Assembly (NCBI GenBank): GCA_964618415.1
Contig: CAZUAT010000060.1
Coordinates: forward strand, 1-17,061
Source of the DNA: JACTMI01 sp964618415
Lineage (GTDB): Bacteria > Acidobacteriota > Thermoanaerobaculia > Multivoradales > JAGPDF01
DNA: 17,061 nt
Direction of reading: 5' to 3'
Positions within the stretch are counted from its first letter, which is position 1; each line of letters opens with the position of its first letter. Of this stretch, positions 7,446-12,542 are shown piece after piece. The translations under genes were made by a program, and so were the position numbers. The notes under the pieces were generated by a model. The model did not search any database and had not been told where the DNA came from. It saw only the letters and a program-made list of their open reading frames with translations.

Positions 7446-7463
7446 GCGCGCCAGCTGGCGCGC
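7446..7463. repeat. Perfect 18-bp palindrome
   Basis: GCGCGCCAGCTGGCGCGC is its own reverse complement across all 18 bases. It lies between the hsp20 stop codon and the hsp20 terminator, in the 3' untranslated part of that transcript. It could be a protein-binding site, or an extra stem that supports termination; the sequence does not decide. Confidence 0.6.
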
Positions 7464-7479
7464 ATACTGGCGCCGTCGG

Positions 7480-7929
7480 TCAGCGCACCATCACCTTGCG
7501 CGCCTTCGACGCCTCCTGCTTGGGCAGCCGGACCGTCAACACACCGTCGGTGAACGTGGCGTCGACCTTGTCGGTGTGCACCGTCGACGGCAGCGTGAAG
7601 GAGCGGCTGAAGGCGCCGTAGGAGCGTTCGATGCGATGATAGGTGGCCTCCAGCTGCTCGTTGTCGAACTTGCGCTCACCGGCGATGGTCAGGACGTTGT
7701 TCTCCAGCGTGACGTCGACCTGGTCCTTGGTCAGACCGGGCAGCTCGGCAGTCAGGACGAGCGCGTCGGCCTCCTCCCGGATGTCCACCGCAGGCATCCA
7801 GGCACGGTTTCCGGTCGCCTCGCTCGGCGTCGGGTTCCAGAAATCGCGCAGCATCTGGTTGAAGACCTGGTCCATGCGGCCGCGCAGCAGGCCGGTCTCG
7901 GGGTTCCAGCGGATCAGTCCGTGAGTCAT
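7480..7929 (-). CDS. Small heat-shock protein, Hsp20/alpha-crystallin family, 149 aa
   Basis: This is an ATP-independent holdase chaperone that binds unfolding proteins in the cytoplasm. The N-terminal arm (1-~43) has the 'MDQVFNQMLRDFW' amphipathic segment common in bacterial class A proteins. The alpha-crystallin domain runs from ~45 ('WMPAVDIREEADALVLTAEL') to ~138, with 'LPGLTKDQVDVTLENNVLTI', 'YHRIERSYGAFSRSFTLP' (97-114) and 'DGVLTVRLPK' (128-137). The C-terminal 'VMV' (146-148) stands in the position of the I-x-I anchoring motif. The ATG at 7929 has a strong GGGAGG Shine-Dalgarno five bases upstream. The gene is monocistronic, with a terminator behind it and a structured leader before it. 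Confidence 0.96.
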   Translation of the reverse strand: MTHGLIRWNPETGLLRGRMDQVFNQMLRDFWNPTPSEATGNRAWMPAVDIREEADALVLTAELPGLTKDQVDVTLENNVLTIAGERKFDNEQLEATYHRIERSYGAFSRSFTLPSTVHTDKVDATFTDGVLTVRLPKQEASKARKVMVR

Positions 7930-7933
7930 GATG

Positions 7934-7969
7934 CCTCCCAGATTAGCCGGGCGGGAGCCAGTTCCCGCC
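7934..7969 (-). promoter_or_regulatory. hsp20 leader hairpin next to the Shine-Dalgarno
   Basis: In the minus-strand transcript, GGCGGGA (7969-7963) and UCCCGCC (7956-7950) form a seven-pair hairpin with a six-base loop. The stretch CUCCC (7957-7953), partly in its 3' arm, is also complementary to GGGAG of the Shine-Dalgarno (7939-7935). The two pairings exclude each other. Heat-shock genes often use leader structure to control translation, but a switch here is an inference. Confidence 0.35.
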
Positions 7970-8060
7970 TGATTCGGATATTCCAACACTAAGATTTGGA
8001 CGATTATTTCGGCTTTCGGAATAAATCTGCGTATTTGGAAGTCACATATGCTAACTGCTG
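7970..8060. promoter_or_regulatory. A/T-enriched divergent control region between hsp20 and the kinase gene
   Basis: This is the most A/T-rich part of the window. It holds a direct repeat ATTTGGA (7994-8000 and 8033-8039), a related inverted copy TTCCAA (7981-7986), and a short hairpin TTATTTC/GGAATAA (8004-8010 and 8018-8024). No promoter matching a standard heat-shock or housekeeping consensus could be fixed on either strand. It most probably carries the hsp20 promoter. Confidence 0.4.
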
Positions 8061-8099
8061 AGCCTGGAACGACTTCTGCTGCACCCTCGGAGGTGCGAG

Positions 8100-8108
8100 T
8101 GCTAGCGT
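8100..8108 (+). promoter_or_regulatory. Possible extended -10 box (TGCTAGCGT) at the kinase gene
   Basis: TGCTAGCGT has the form TGn-TAnnnT of an extended -10 element, and TAGCGT ends seven bases before a GTG at 8116. Exactly the same nine bases, with the same seven-base distance to a GTG, precede the hydrolase gene on the minus strand. If real, the kinase mRNA would be leaderless and begin at 8116 rather than 8107. Confidence 0.35.
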
Positions 8109-9561
8109 GGCCAACGTGACGCGATCCGGGGTGCGGCGGCCGATCCGCCGTTTCTGGCTGATCGCCGGGCTGGTCGGCCTGTTCATCATCCTGGACATCG
8201 GCCTGTTCGGCTGGCTGATCTTCCGCTCCCTGTCGCAGCGCGAGCTCGACCGCACCCTGCTCGAGACCCGGGCGGAGGCCCAGGCGCTGGCCGGCCGGCT
8301 CAACCAGAGCGCCGAACAGACAGGGGGCGACCTTTTCACCGCCGTCGCCCTCGAGCAGGAGACGCAGACCTACATCGACTCGGTGCTGCGCCAGCGGCGG
8401 ATCGTCCAGACGGTCGAGATCACCGATCGCCACGGCGTGCTGGTGATGAAGGAGCGGCGCGAGGCCCAGATCGCCGTGCCGCCGCCGCCCGAGCAGCTGC
8501 GCGCCGAACAGCGTCCGCCGGAGCTCAGTCCCGCTCAGGCGCGAATCGAGACGCGCACGGTCGAGCGCCAGGAGACACGCGAACTGCCGGCCGTCGACCC
8601 GGGAACGCTCGACGTAACCGTACCGATCGGCGACTTCGGCTCGCTGCGCATCGGGATCAGCCAGACGGAGATGGAGCGCCGCGTCGCCCAGCTGCGCATC
8701 GAGCTGCTGCGCCAGACGACCCTGATCGGCAGCTTGACGCTGGTCATCGTCGCCGGAGCCTTCGTGCTGATCTGGGTGCTCATCCGGCGCGGGGAAAAGC
8801 TCGAATATCAGGCGGCGGAGTCCGAGCGCCTGGCCTACCTGGGGACCCTGGCGGCTGGCCTGGCGCACGAGATCCGCAACCCGCTCAACTCGCTCAATCT
8901 CAATATGCAGATGCTCGAGGAGGATCTCGGCTCAGCACACAGCGACCCGACTGCGCAGCGGCTGCTCACCATCACCCGCACCGAAATCGGTCGGTTGGAG
9001 CGGCTGGTGACCGACTTTCTGGCGTACGCGCGGCCGCGTGCGCTCAAACTGCAGACGCTGCCGGCCGCCGACCTGCTGCGCGCCGCGAGCGAGGTGCTGG
9101 CCTTTCAGGCGGCGAACCGGGGCGCCGAGATCCGAGTCGATGCCGATGAGCTCGACAACTGGGTCCAGGTCGATCCGGAGCAGATCCAGCAGCTGCTGCT
9201 CAATCTGATGCAGAACGCGCTCAACGCCACGGAGGGGAGCGGGCGGCGTCCCGAGATCGTGCTGTCGGCGCGGCGGGACGGCAACCGAGTGGAGCTGTCG
9301 GTACGCGACAACGGCCGCGGCATCGCCGAGGGTGACCGGGCGCGGATCTTCGAGATCTTCTTCACCAATCGCAGGGGCGGCACCGGCCTCGGCCTGGCCA
9401 TTGCCGACCGGATCGCCTTCGCCCACGGCGGCTCGTTGGCGTTCGAAAGCGAGGAGGGCTGGGGCTCGCGCTTCTGGGTGTCGCTGCCGCTCGCCGAGCC
9501 GCCCTCCGCCGAGCCTGCCGACGCCACACCGCCCGCCGCGGCCACCGCCGCTCCGGTCTGA
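8107..9561 (+). CDS. Membrane sensor histidine kinase, NtrB-like HisKA/HATPase, 484 aa
   Basis: This is a two-component sensor kinase of the inner membrane. Transmembrane helices lie at ~17-39 and ~205-226 and enclose a periplasmic sensor region of about 165 residues containing a charged helix, a PAS/Cache-like strand segment (VEITDRHGVLVM) and a Pro/Glu-rich stretch. The cytoplasmic part has the H-box 'LAAGLAHEIRNPLNSLNLN' with phospho-acceptor His254, the N-box 'LLNLMQNALNA' (Asn370), G1 'DNGRGI' (Asp401), the F-box 'IFEIFFTN' and G2 'GGTGLGLAI'. The tail is Pro/Ala-rich. The H-box type is that of NtrB/ZraS-like kinases, which usually pair with sigma-54 response regulators, but no receiver-domain gene is in the window. 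The start at 8107 has GGAGGT 12 bases upstream; GTG at 8116 is an alternative. The stop is 29 bases before pfkA. Confidence 0.93.
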   Translation: MANVTRSGVRRPIRRFWLIAGLVGLFIILDIGLFGWLIFRSLSQRELDRTLLETRAEAQALAGRLNQSAEQTGGDLFTAVALEQETQTYIDSVLRQRRIVQTVEITDRHGVLVMKERREAQIAVPPPPEQLRAEQRPPELSPAQARIETRTVERQETRELPAVDPGTLDVTVPIGDFGSLRIGISQTEMERRVAQLRIELLRQTTLIGSLTLVIVAGAFVLIWVLIRRGEKLEYQAAESERLAYLGTLAAGLAHEIRNPLNSLNLNMQMLEEDLGSAHSDPTAQRLLTITRTEIGRLERLVTDFLAYARPRALKLQTLPAADLLRAASEVLAFQAANRGAEIRVDADELDNWVQVDPEQIQQLLLNLMQNALNATEGSGRRPEIVLSARRDGNRVELSVRDNGRGIAEGDRARIFEIFFTNRRGGTGLGLAIADRIAFAHGGSLAFESEEGWGSRFWVSLPLAEPPSAEPADATPPAAATAAPV

Positions 9562-9577
9562 CCGGGAGCGGCGCGCT

Positions 9578-9583
9578 TAGAAT
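9578..9583 (+). promoter_or_regulatory. Possible leaderless -10 box (TAGAAT) before pfkA
   Basis: TAGAAT, a five-of-six match to the -10 consensus, ends seven bases before the ATG at 9591. This would place transcription initiation at the start codon, which lacks a near Shine-Dalgarno. The -35 region is not convincing. Read-through from the kinase gene, 29 bases upstream, is also possible. Confidence 0.4.
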
Positions 9584-9590
9584 GCGCGCC

Positions 9591-10679
9591 ATGTCGATCA
9601 AGCGAATTGCCGTGCTGACCGGCGGCGGCGACGCGCCTGGCCTCAATGCGGTCCTGCGGGCGGTCGTGCGCACCGCCGAGCGGCTGGGCGGGCTGGAAAC
9701 CGTCGGTGTGCTGGACGGCTTCCAGGGCCTGCTCGAGCAGCGCTACCAGCCGCTCACCGGCACGGAGGTACGCGACCTGGTGCGCAAGGGCGGCACGGTG
9801 CTCGGCTGCACCAACCGTTCCAACCCGTTTGCCTTTCGGACCGCCGGCGGCGCGGTCTCAGACCGCTCGCAGGAGGTCCTGGACAACGCCCGCGCGGCGA
9901 GGTTCGACGCCATCGTGGTGATCGGCGGTGACGGCAGCCTCAAGATCGCGCGCGAACTGGGCGACCGCGGGCTGCCCGTGATCGGCGTGCCCAAGACGAT
10001 CGACAACGATCTCGAGGCGACCGACTACACCTTCGGCTTCTGGACCGCGATCGAGACCGCGACCGACGCCCTCGACCGGCTGCGCGACACCGCCGAGAGC
10101 CACCACCGGGTGATGCTGCTCGAGGTGATGGGGCGTGACGCCGGCTGGATCGCCCTGCATGCCGGACTCGCTGGGGCGGCGGACGTGATCCTGATCCCGG
10201 AGATCCCGTACCGGATCGACGCCGTCGAGGCCAAGATCGAAGAGCGCGCCGCCCGCGGCCAGGCGTTCTCGCTGGTCGTCGTCGCCGAGGGCGCACTGCC
10301 TCAGGGCGGCTCGGCGTCTTACCGCACTCTGGACGCAGGGGACGGCCATCCGCGGCTGGGCGGCGCTGCGGAGCGGCTGGCGCAGGACCTCAAGCCGCAC
10401 ATCGAGCACGAGATCCGGTGGACGGTGCTCGGGCACCTCCAGCGCGGCGGGTCGCCGAACCCGTTCGATCGCATCCTGGCGACGCGGCTCGGTCATCGAG
10501 CGGCCGAGCTGGCGGTCGCCGGCCGCTTCGGGCGCATGGTCTGCCTGCGTGGCGGGGAGGTCACCGATGTGCCGCTCGTCGAGGCGGTCGACCGGCTCAA
10601 GCGGGTCGATCCGGCGGACGATCTGGTGGTCACCGCGCGTGCGGTCGGGATCGGGTTCGGGGACGAACCGCGCGCCTAG
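9591..10679 (+). CDS. pfkA: 6-phosphofructokinase, group III, predicted ATP-dependent, 362 aa
   Basis: The enzyme phosphorylates fructose 6-phosphate in glycolysis (cytoplasm). Landmarks are the nucleotide loop 'TGGGDAPGLNA' (10-20), 'IGGDGSLKIA' (111-120), 'PKTIDND' (134-140) with catalytic Asp138, 'MGRDAGWIAL' (180-189), 'PEIPY' (203-207) and 'LGHLQRGGSPNPFDR' (280-294). The residue after GGD is Gly115 (E. coli Gly104) and the residue before TIDND is Lys135 (E. coli Gly124). By established family rules Asp at the first position marks pyrophosphate enzymes, while Gly with Lys is the pattern of ATP-using group III members such as actinobacterial PFKs. ATG 9591 is preferred over the ATG at 9582, because families start just before 'IAVLTGGG'. 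No allosteric behaviour can be inferred. Confidence 0.95.
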   Translation: MSIKRIAVLTGGGDAPGLNAVLRAVVRTAERLGGLETVGVLDGFQGLLEQRYQPLTGTEVRDLVRKGGTVLGCTNRSNPFAFRTAGGAVSDRSQEVLDNARAARFDAIVVIGGDGSLKIARELGDRGLPVIGVPKTIDNDLEATDYTFGFWTAIETATDALDRLRDTAESHHRVMLLEVMGRDAGWIALHAGLAGAADVILIPEIPYRIDAVEAKIEERAARGQAFSLVVVAEGALPQGGSASYRTLDAGDGHPRLGGAAERLAQDLKPHIEHEIRWTVLGHLQRGGSPNPFDRILATRLGHRAAELAVAGRFGRMVCLRGGEVTDVPLVEAVDRLKRVDPADDLVVTARAVGIGFGDEPRA

Positions 10680-10690
10680 CGGGAGCCGGG

Positions 10691-10705
10691 CGCGGAGGAA
10701 CCGCG
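10691..10705. terminator. Small hairpin between convergent pfkA and the two-CxxC gene
   Basis: CGCGG (10691-10695) pairs with CCGCG (10701-10705) around a five-base loop, in the 33-base gap between two convergent stop codons. There is no T-tract, so a terminator role is only suggested by position. Confidence 0.3.
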
Positions 10706-10712
10706 ACTCGAT

Positions 10713-10883
10713 TCAGTGTTTCTCGTCGACGATGGCGTCGAAGTCTTCTTCGGTGACGAACTGGTCGGGCTCGTCATTGCCGCAGGCTTCGCACAGTGCC
10801 TCGGTAACCCCCTTGTCGCTCCATTCGAAGTTGTAGCAGGGGTTCTCGCAGTTGAGGCAGATCAGATACTCGGGCGCGGCCAT
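10713..10883 (-). CDS. Zinc-ribbon-like microprotein with two CxxC motifs, 56 aa
   Basis: The minus strand encodes MAAPEYLICLNCENPCYNF followed by a linker, 'CEACGNDEPDQF' and an acidic end 'EEDFDAIVDEKH'. Four cysteines form two CxxC knuckles (Cys9/Cys12 and Cys31/Cys34), with an extra Cys16, as in rubredoxin-like or zinc-ribbon folds; metal binding is inferred. The ATG at 10883 has a near-perfect GAGGAGG Shine-Dalgarno six bases upstream, and that Shine-Dalgarno overlaps the stop codon of the hydrolase gene, so the two are translationally coupled. The protein is strongly acidic, unlike random GC-rich frames. I do not recognise a named family. It is short enough to be missed by length-filtered gene calls. 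Confidence 0.85.
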   Translation of the reverse strand: MAAPEYLICLNCENPCYNFEWSDKGVTEALCEACGNDEPDQFVTEEDFDAIVDEKH

Positions 10884-10893
10884 GGTCGCCTCC

Positions 10894-11787
10894 TCAGATC
10901 CCGGTCGATGCGGATCGAGCCCTATCCTGCGCCTCCGAGGTGGTCCCGGGCAAGGGGAACCGACGCCGGAATGCGTCGACTGCGGCGAAGAACTCGCGGG
11001 TGCGCTCCCACTGCACGGCGTGGGCGGCGTTGTCGATGACGGTGAGGGTCGCCCGCGGCAGGGCGGCGGCCATCCGCTCGCCCACCTCGACGCGGAACAG
11101 GGTGTCCTGTCGTCCCCAGATCAGGCCGACCGGCAGGTCGAGGCGGGCGAGGTCGCCGGCGTCGAAGGCGTCGCTGCGCTGCACCGTCGCCAGGACGGCC
11201 CGCACCGCGGGCGAGGAGTAGCTCCAGTACATGCCGAGGCGGCCGCCGCGCAGCCACCAGGGCGGGCGCGCGAACAGCGCGTGCCAGATCTCCTCGGTAT
11301 CCCGGGGAGAGGCGACGCGCACCATGCGCTCGATCCGATCCCAGTCCTGTTCGAGATACCCCCCGGGCACGACCAGCAGCAGCCGCTCGGCCATGCCGGG
11401 TGTGGCCAGGGCGGCGCGCACCGCCGTCCAGCCGCCGAGGCTGATCCCGGCCACGGTCGGGCGACGGCCGTCGAAGGCGGTCCGGGCCAGCCCGGCCACC
11501 AGCTCTGCGGCCTCGCCGATCGTCGGCGCGGCGCGCGGCCCATGGCTGCCGCCCAGCTCGGACAGCTCGGGCAGGACGAGTTCGCAGTCGCGGCTCAGGT
11601 GACGCGCCAAAGGCAGCCAGGTGATCGCCGTGGCCCCCAGGCCATGGAGGAGCAGCCACGGCTCGCCGCCCCGCCGCCCGCCCCGATAGATGCGCAGGCG
11701 CCAGTCGCCGGCCGAGTAGGTTTCGCGGCGGAAACCGCGGGCGCGAAAGGCGAGGGCCGTGGTGCGGGTCAGGACGCGGGCGAGCAC
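10894..11787 (-). CDS. Alpha/beta hydrolase, 297 aa
   Basis: The protein has the alpha/beta-hydrolase fold of small esterases, C-C hydrolases and related enzymes. The oxyanion 'LLLHGLGATAITW' is at 45-57, the nucleophile elbow 'GISLGGW' at 114-120 (Ser116), the acid 'IWGRQDTLF' at 223-231 (Asp228) and the catalytic His in 'DNAAHAVQWE' (His256). The region ~142-195, with 'RPPWWLRGGRLGMYWSY', is the helical cap. The N-terminal ~25 residues are basic and lack a signal peptide, so it is probably cytoplasmic. The GTG start at 11787 has no Shine-Dalgarno but lies seven bases behind a TAGCGT box. The substrate is unknown. It is followed after 10 bases by the two-CxxC microprotein gene and is divergent from rplU. 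Confidence 0.9.
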   Translation of the reverse strand: MLARVLTRTTALAFRARGFRRETYSAGDWRLRIYRGGRRGGEPWLLLHGLGATAITWLPLARHLSRDCELVLPELSELGGSHGPRAAPTIGEAAELVAGLARTAFDGRRPTVAGISLGGWTAVRAALATPGMAERLLLVVPGGYLEQDWDRIERMVRVASPRDTEEIWHALFARPPWWLRGGRLGMYWSYSSPAVRAVLATVQRSDAFDAGDLARLDLPVGLIWGRQDTLFRVEVGERMAAALPRATLTVIDNAAHAVQWERTREFFAAVDAFRRRFPLPGTTSEAQDRARSASTGI

Positions 11788-11794
11788 GGGAGCG

Positions 11795-11803
11795 ACGCTA
11801 GCA
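11795..11803 (-). promoter_or_regulatory. Possible extended -10 box (TGCTAGCGT) before the hydrolase gene
   Basis: On the minus strand TGCTAGCGT has the TGn-TAnnnT form and ends seven bases before the GTG at 11787, which implies a leaderless transcript. It is identical in sequence and spacing to the box at the kinase gene (8100-8108). It lies just behind the -35 of the divergent rplU promoter. Confidence 0.42.
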
Positions 11804-11818
11804 TCGGCACGGCTCGCC

Positions 11819-11848
11819 TTGACCCACCCGGCGAGGCGGTGGTAGATT
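11819..11848 (+). promoter_or_regulatory. Sigma-70-type promoter of the rplU operon
   Basis: The -35 TTGACC (11819-11824) is separated by 18 bases from the -10 TAGATT (11843-11848), which is preceded by TGG as an extended -10. Transcription would begin near 11855, leaving a leader of about 35 bases. This is the most convincing promoter in the window. Confidence 0.65.
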
Positions 11849-11855
11849 GCCCGTT

Positions 11856-11867
11856 CCCCGTCCGGGG
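11856..11867 (+). promoter_or_regulatory. Short G/C hairpin in the rplU leader
   Basis: CCCCG (11856-11860) and CGGGG (11863-11867) can pair, giving a four-base-loop hairpin at the very 5' end of the predicted transcript, before the rplU Shine-Dalgarno (GAGAAAGG). It could stabilise the mRNA or be part of feedback control by L21; the latter is speculative. Confidence 0.35.
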
Positions 11868-11888
11868 AGCTGAGAAAGGTGTCTCGTC

Positions 11889-12206
11889 ATGTTCGCAGTC
11901 ATCGAAACCGGGGGAAAGCAGTACCGGGTCGAGAAGGGTGACGTCCTCGACGTCGAGCTGCTGCCGGTCGAAGGCCGGCAGGGTGAGAAGGTCGCTTTCG
12001 AACGCGTGCTGATGGTGTTCGGCGACGACGGTACGCGGGTCGGCAACCCGACCCTGCCCGGCGCCCGCGTGGAGGCTTCGCTGGTCTCCGAGGTGCGCGC
12101 CCCCAAGGTCCGGATTTTCAAGCACAAGAAGCGCAAGGGGCATCGGCGTCGCAACGCCCACCGGCAGGATCACCTGCGGGTGCGGGTCGAGTCGATCGTC
12201 GTCTGA
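11889..12206 (+). CDS. rplU: 50S ribosomal protein L21
   Basis: L21 is a structural protein of the large ribosomal subunit that contacts 23S rRNA. The 105-residue length is typical. It begins with the family signature 'MFAVIETGGKQYRVEKGD' and has the basic rRNA-binding block 'FKHKKRKGHRRRNAHRQ' at 77-93, followed by 'LRVRVESI'. The ATG at 11889 is preceded by an AAAGGTG Shine-Dalgarno. It is the first gene of the rplU-rpmA-obgE group, preceded by a clear promoter. Confidence 0.98.
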   Translation: MFAVIETGGKQYRVEKGDVLDVELLPVEGRQGEKVAFERVLMVFGDDGTRVGNPTLPGARVEASLVSEVRAPKVRIFKHKKRKGHRRRNAHRQDHLRVRVESIVV

Positions 12207-12227
12207 GACGCCCGGGAGTCATCGGCA

Positions 12228-12488
12228 ATGGCACATAAGAAGGGTCAGGGCTCGTCGAAGAACGGTCGCGACTCGAACGCGCAGCGCCTCGGCATCAAGG
12301 CGTTTGGCGGCCAGCGGGTCTCCGGCGGTTCGATTCTGGTCCGCCAGCGCGGCACCCGGTTCAACCCGGGGCGCAACGTCGGGATCGGCAGTGACGACAC
12401 GCTGTTCGCCAAGATCGACGGCGTGGTCGCCTTCCAGGACCGCGGCCAGCGCGGCAAGTTCGTCCACATCGTTCCGGTCTCCGAGTAG
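12228..12488 (+). CDS. rpmA: 50S ribosomal protein L27
   Basis: L27 reaches with its N-terminus toward the peptidyl-transferase centre of the large subunit. The 86 residues start 'MAHKKGQGSSKNGRDSNAQR', with the mature-type N-terminus directly after Met and none of the cleaved extension known from Firmicutes. The conserved 'GQRVSGGSILVRQRGTRFNP' and 'GSDDTLFAKIDGVV' blocks follow. GGGAG lies nine bases before the ATG. It is 21 bases behind rplU, in the nearly universal rplU-rpmA-obgE order. Confidence 0.98.
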   Translation: MAHKKGQGSSKNGRDSNAQRLGIKAFGGQRVSGGSILVRQRGTRFNPGRNVGIGSDDTLFAKIDGVVAFQDRGQRGKFVHIVPVSE

Positions 12489-12501
12489 ACCGCGCCTCGG
12501 C

Positions 12502-12532
12502 TCGGCGGCGCCGCCTCGTCGGCCGCCGCCGA
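12502..12532 (+). promoter_or_regulatory. G/C-rich hairpin between rpmA and obgE
   Basis: TCGGCGGC (12502-12509) and GCCGCCGA (12525-12532) form an eight-pair stem with a 15-base loop that itself contains complementary G/C stretches. It ends 10 bases before the GTG start of obgE, which has no Shine-Dalgarno. It may dampen transcription or translation of obgE relative to the ribosomal proteins, or mark an RNA processing point. Confidence 0.4.
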
Positions 12533-12542
12533 CCCCCATCCC

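Noticed and set aside
5780..7621. 613-codon open frame on the plus strand opposite the binding-protein and hsp20 genes
   Set aside because: It is antisense to two well-supported genes, has the Arg/Gly/Ala/Asp/Gln-rich composition of a GC-rich shadow frame, and shows no domain. Long antisense frames are common at this base composition.
8072..8105. CIRCE (HrcA operator) near hsp20 and the kinase
   Set aside because: One half (GAGTGCTAG) is close to the consensus, but the other half is poor and the spacer is ten rather than nine bases. The same bases are better explained by a TGCTAGCGT box also found elsewhere.
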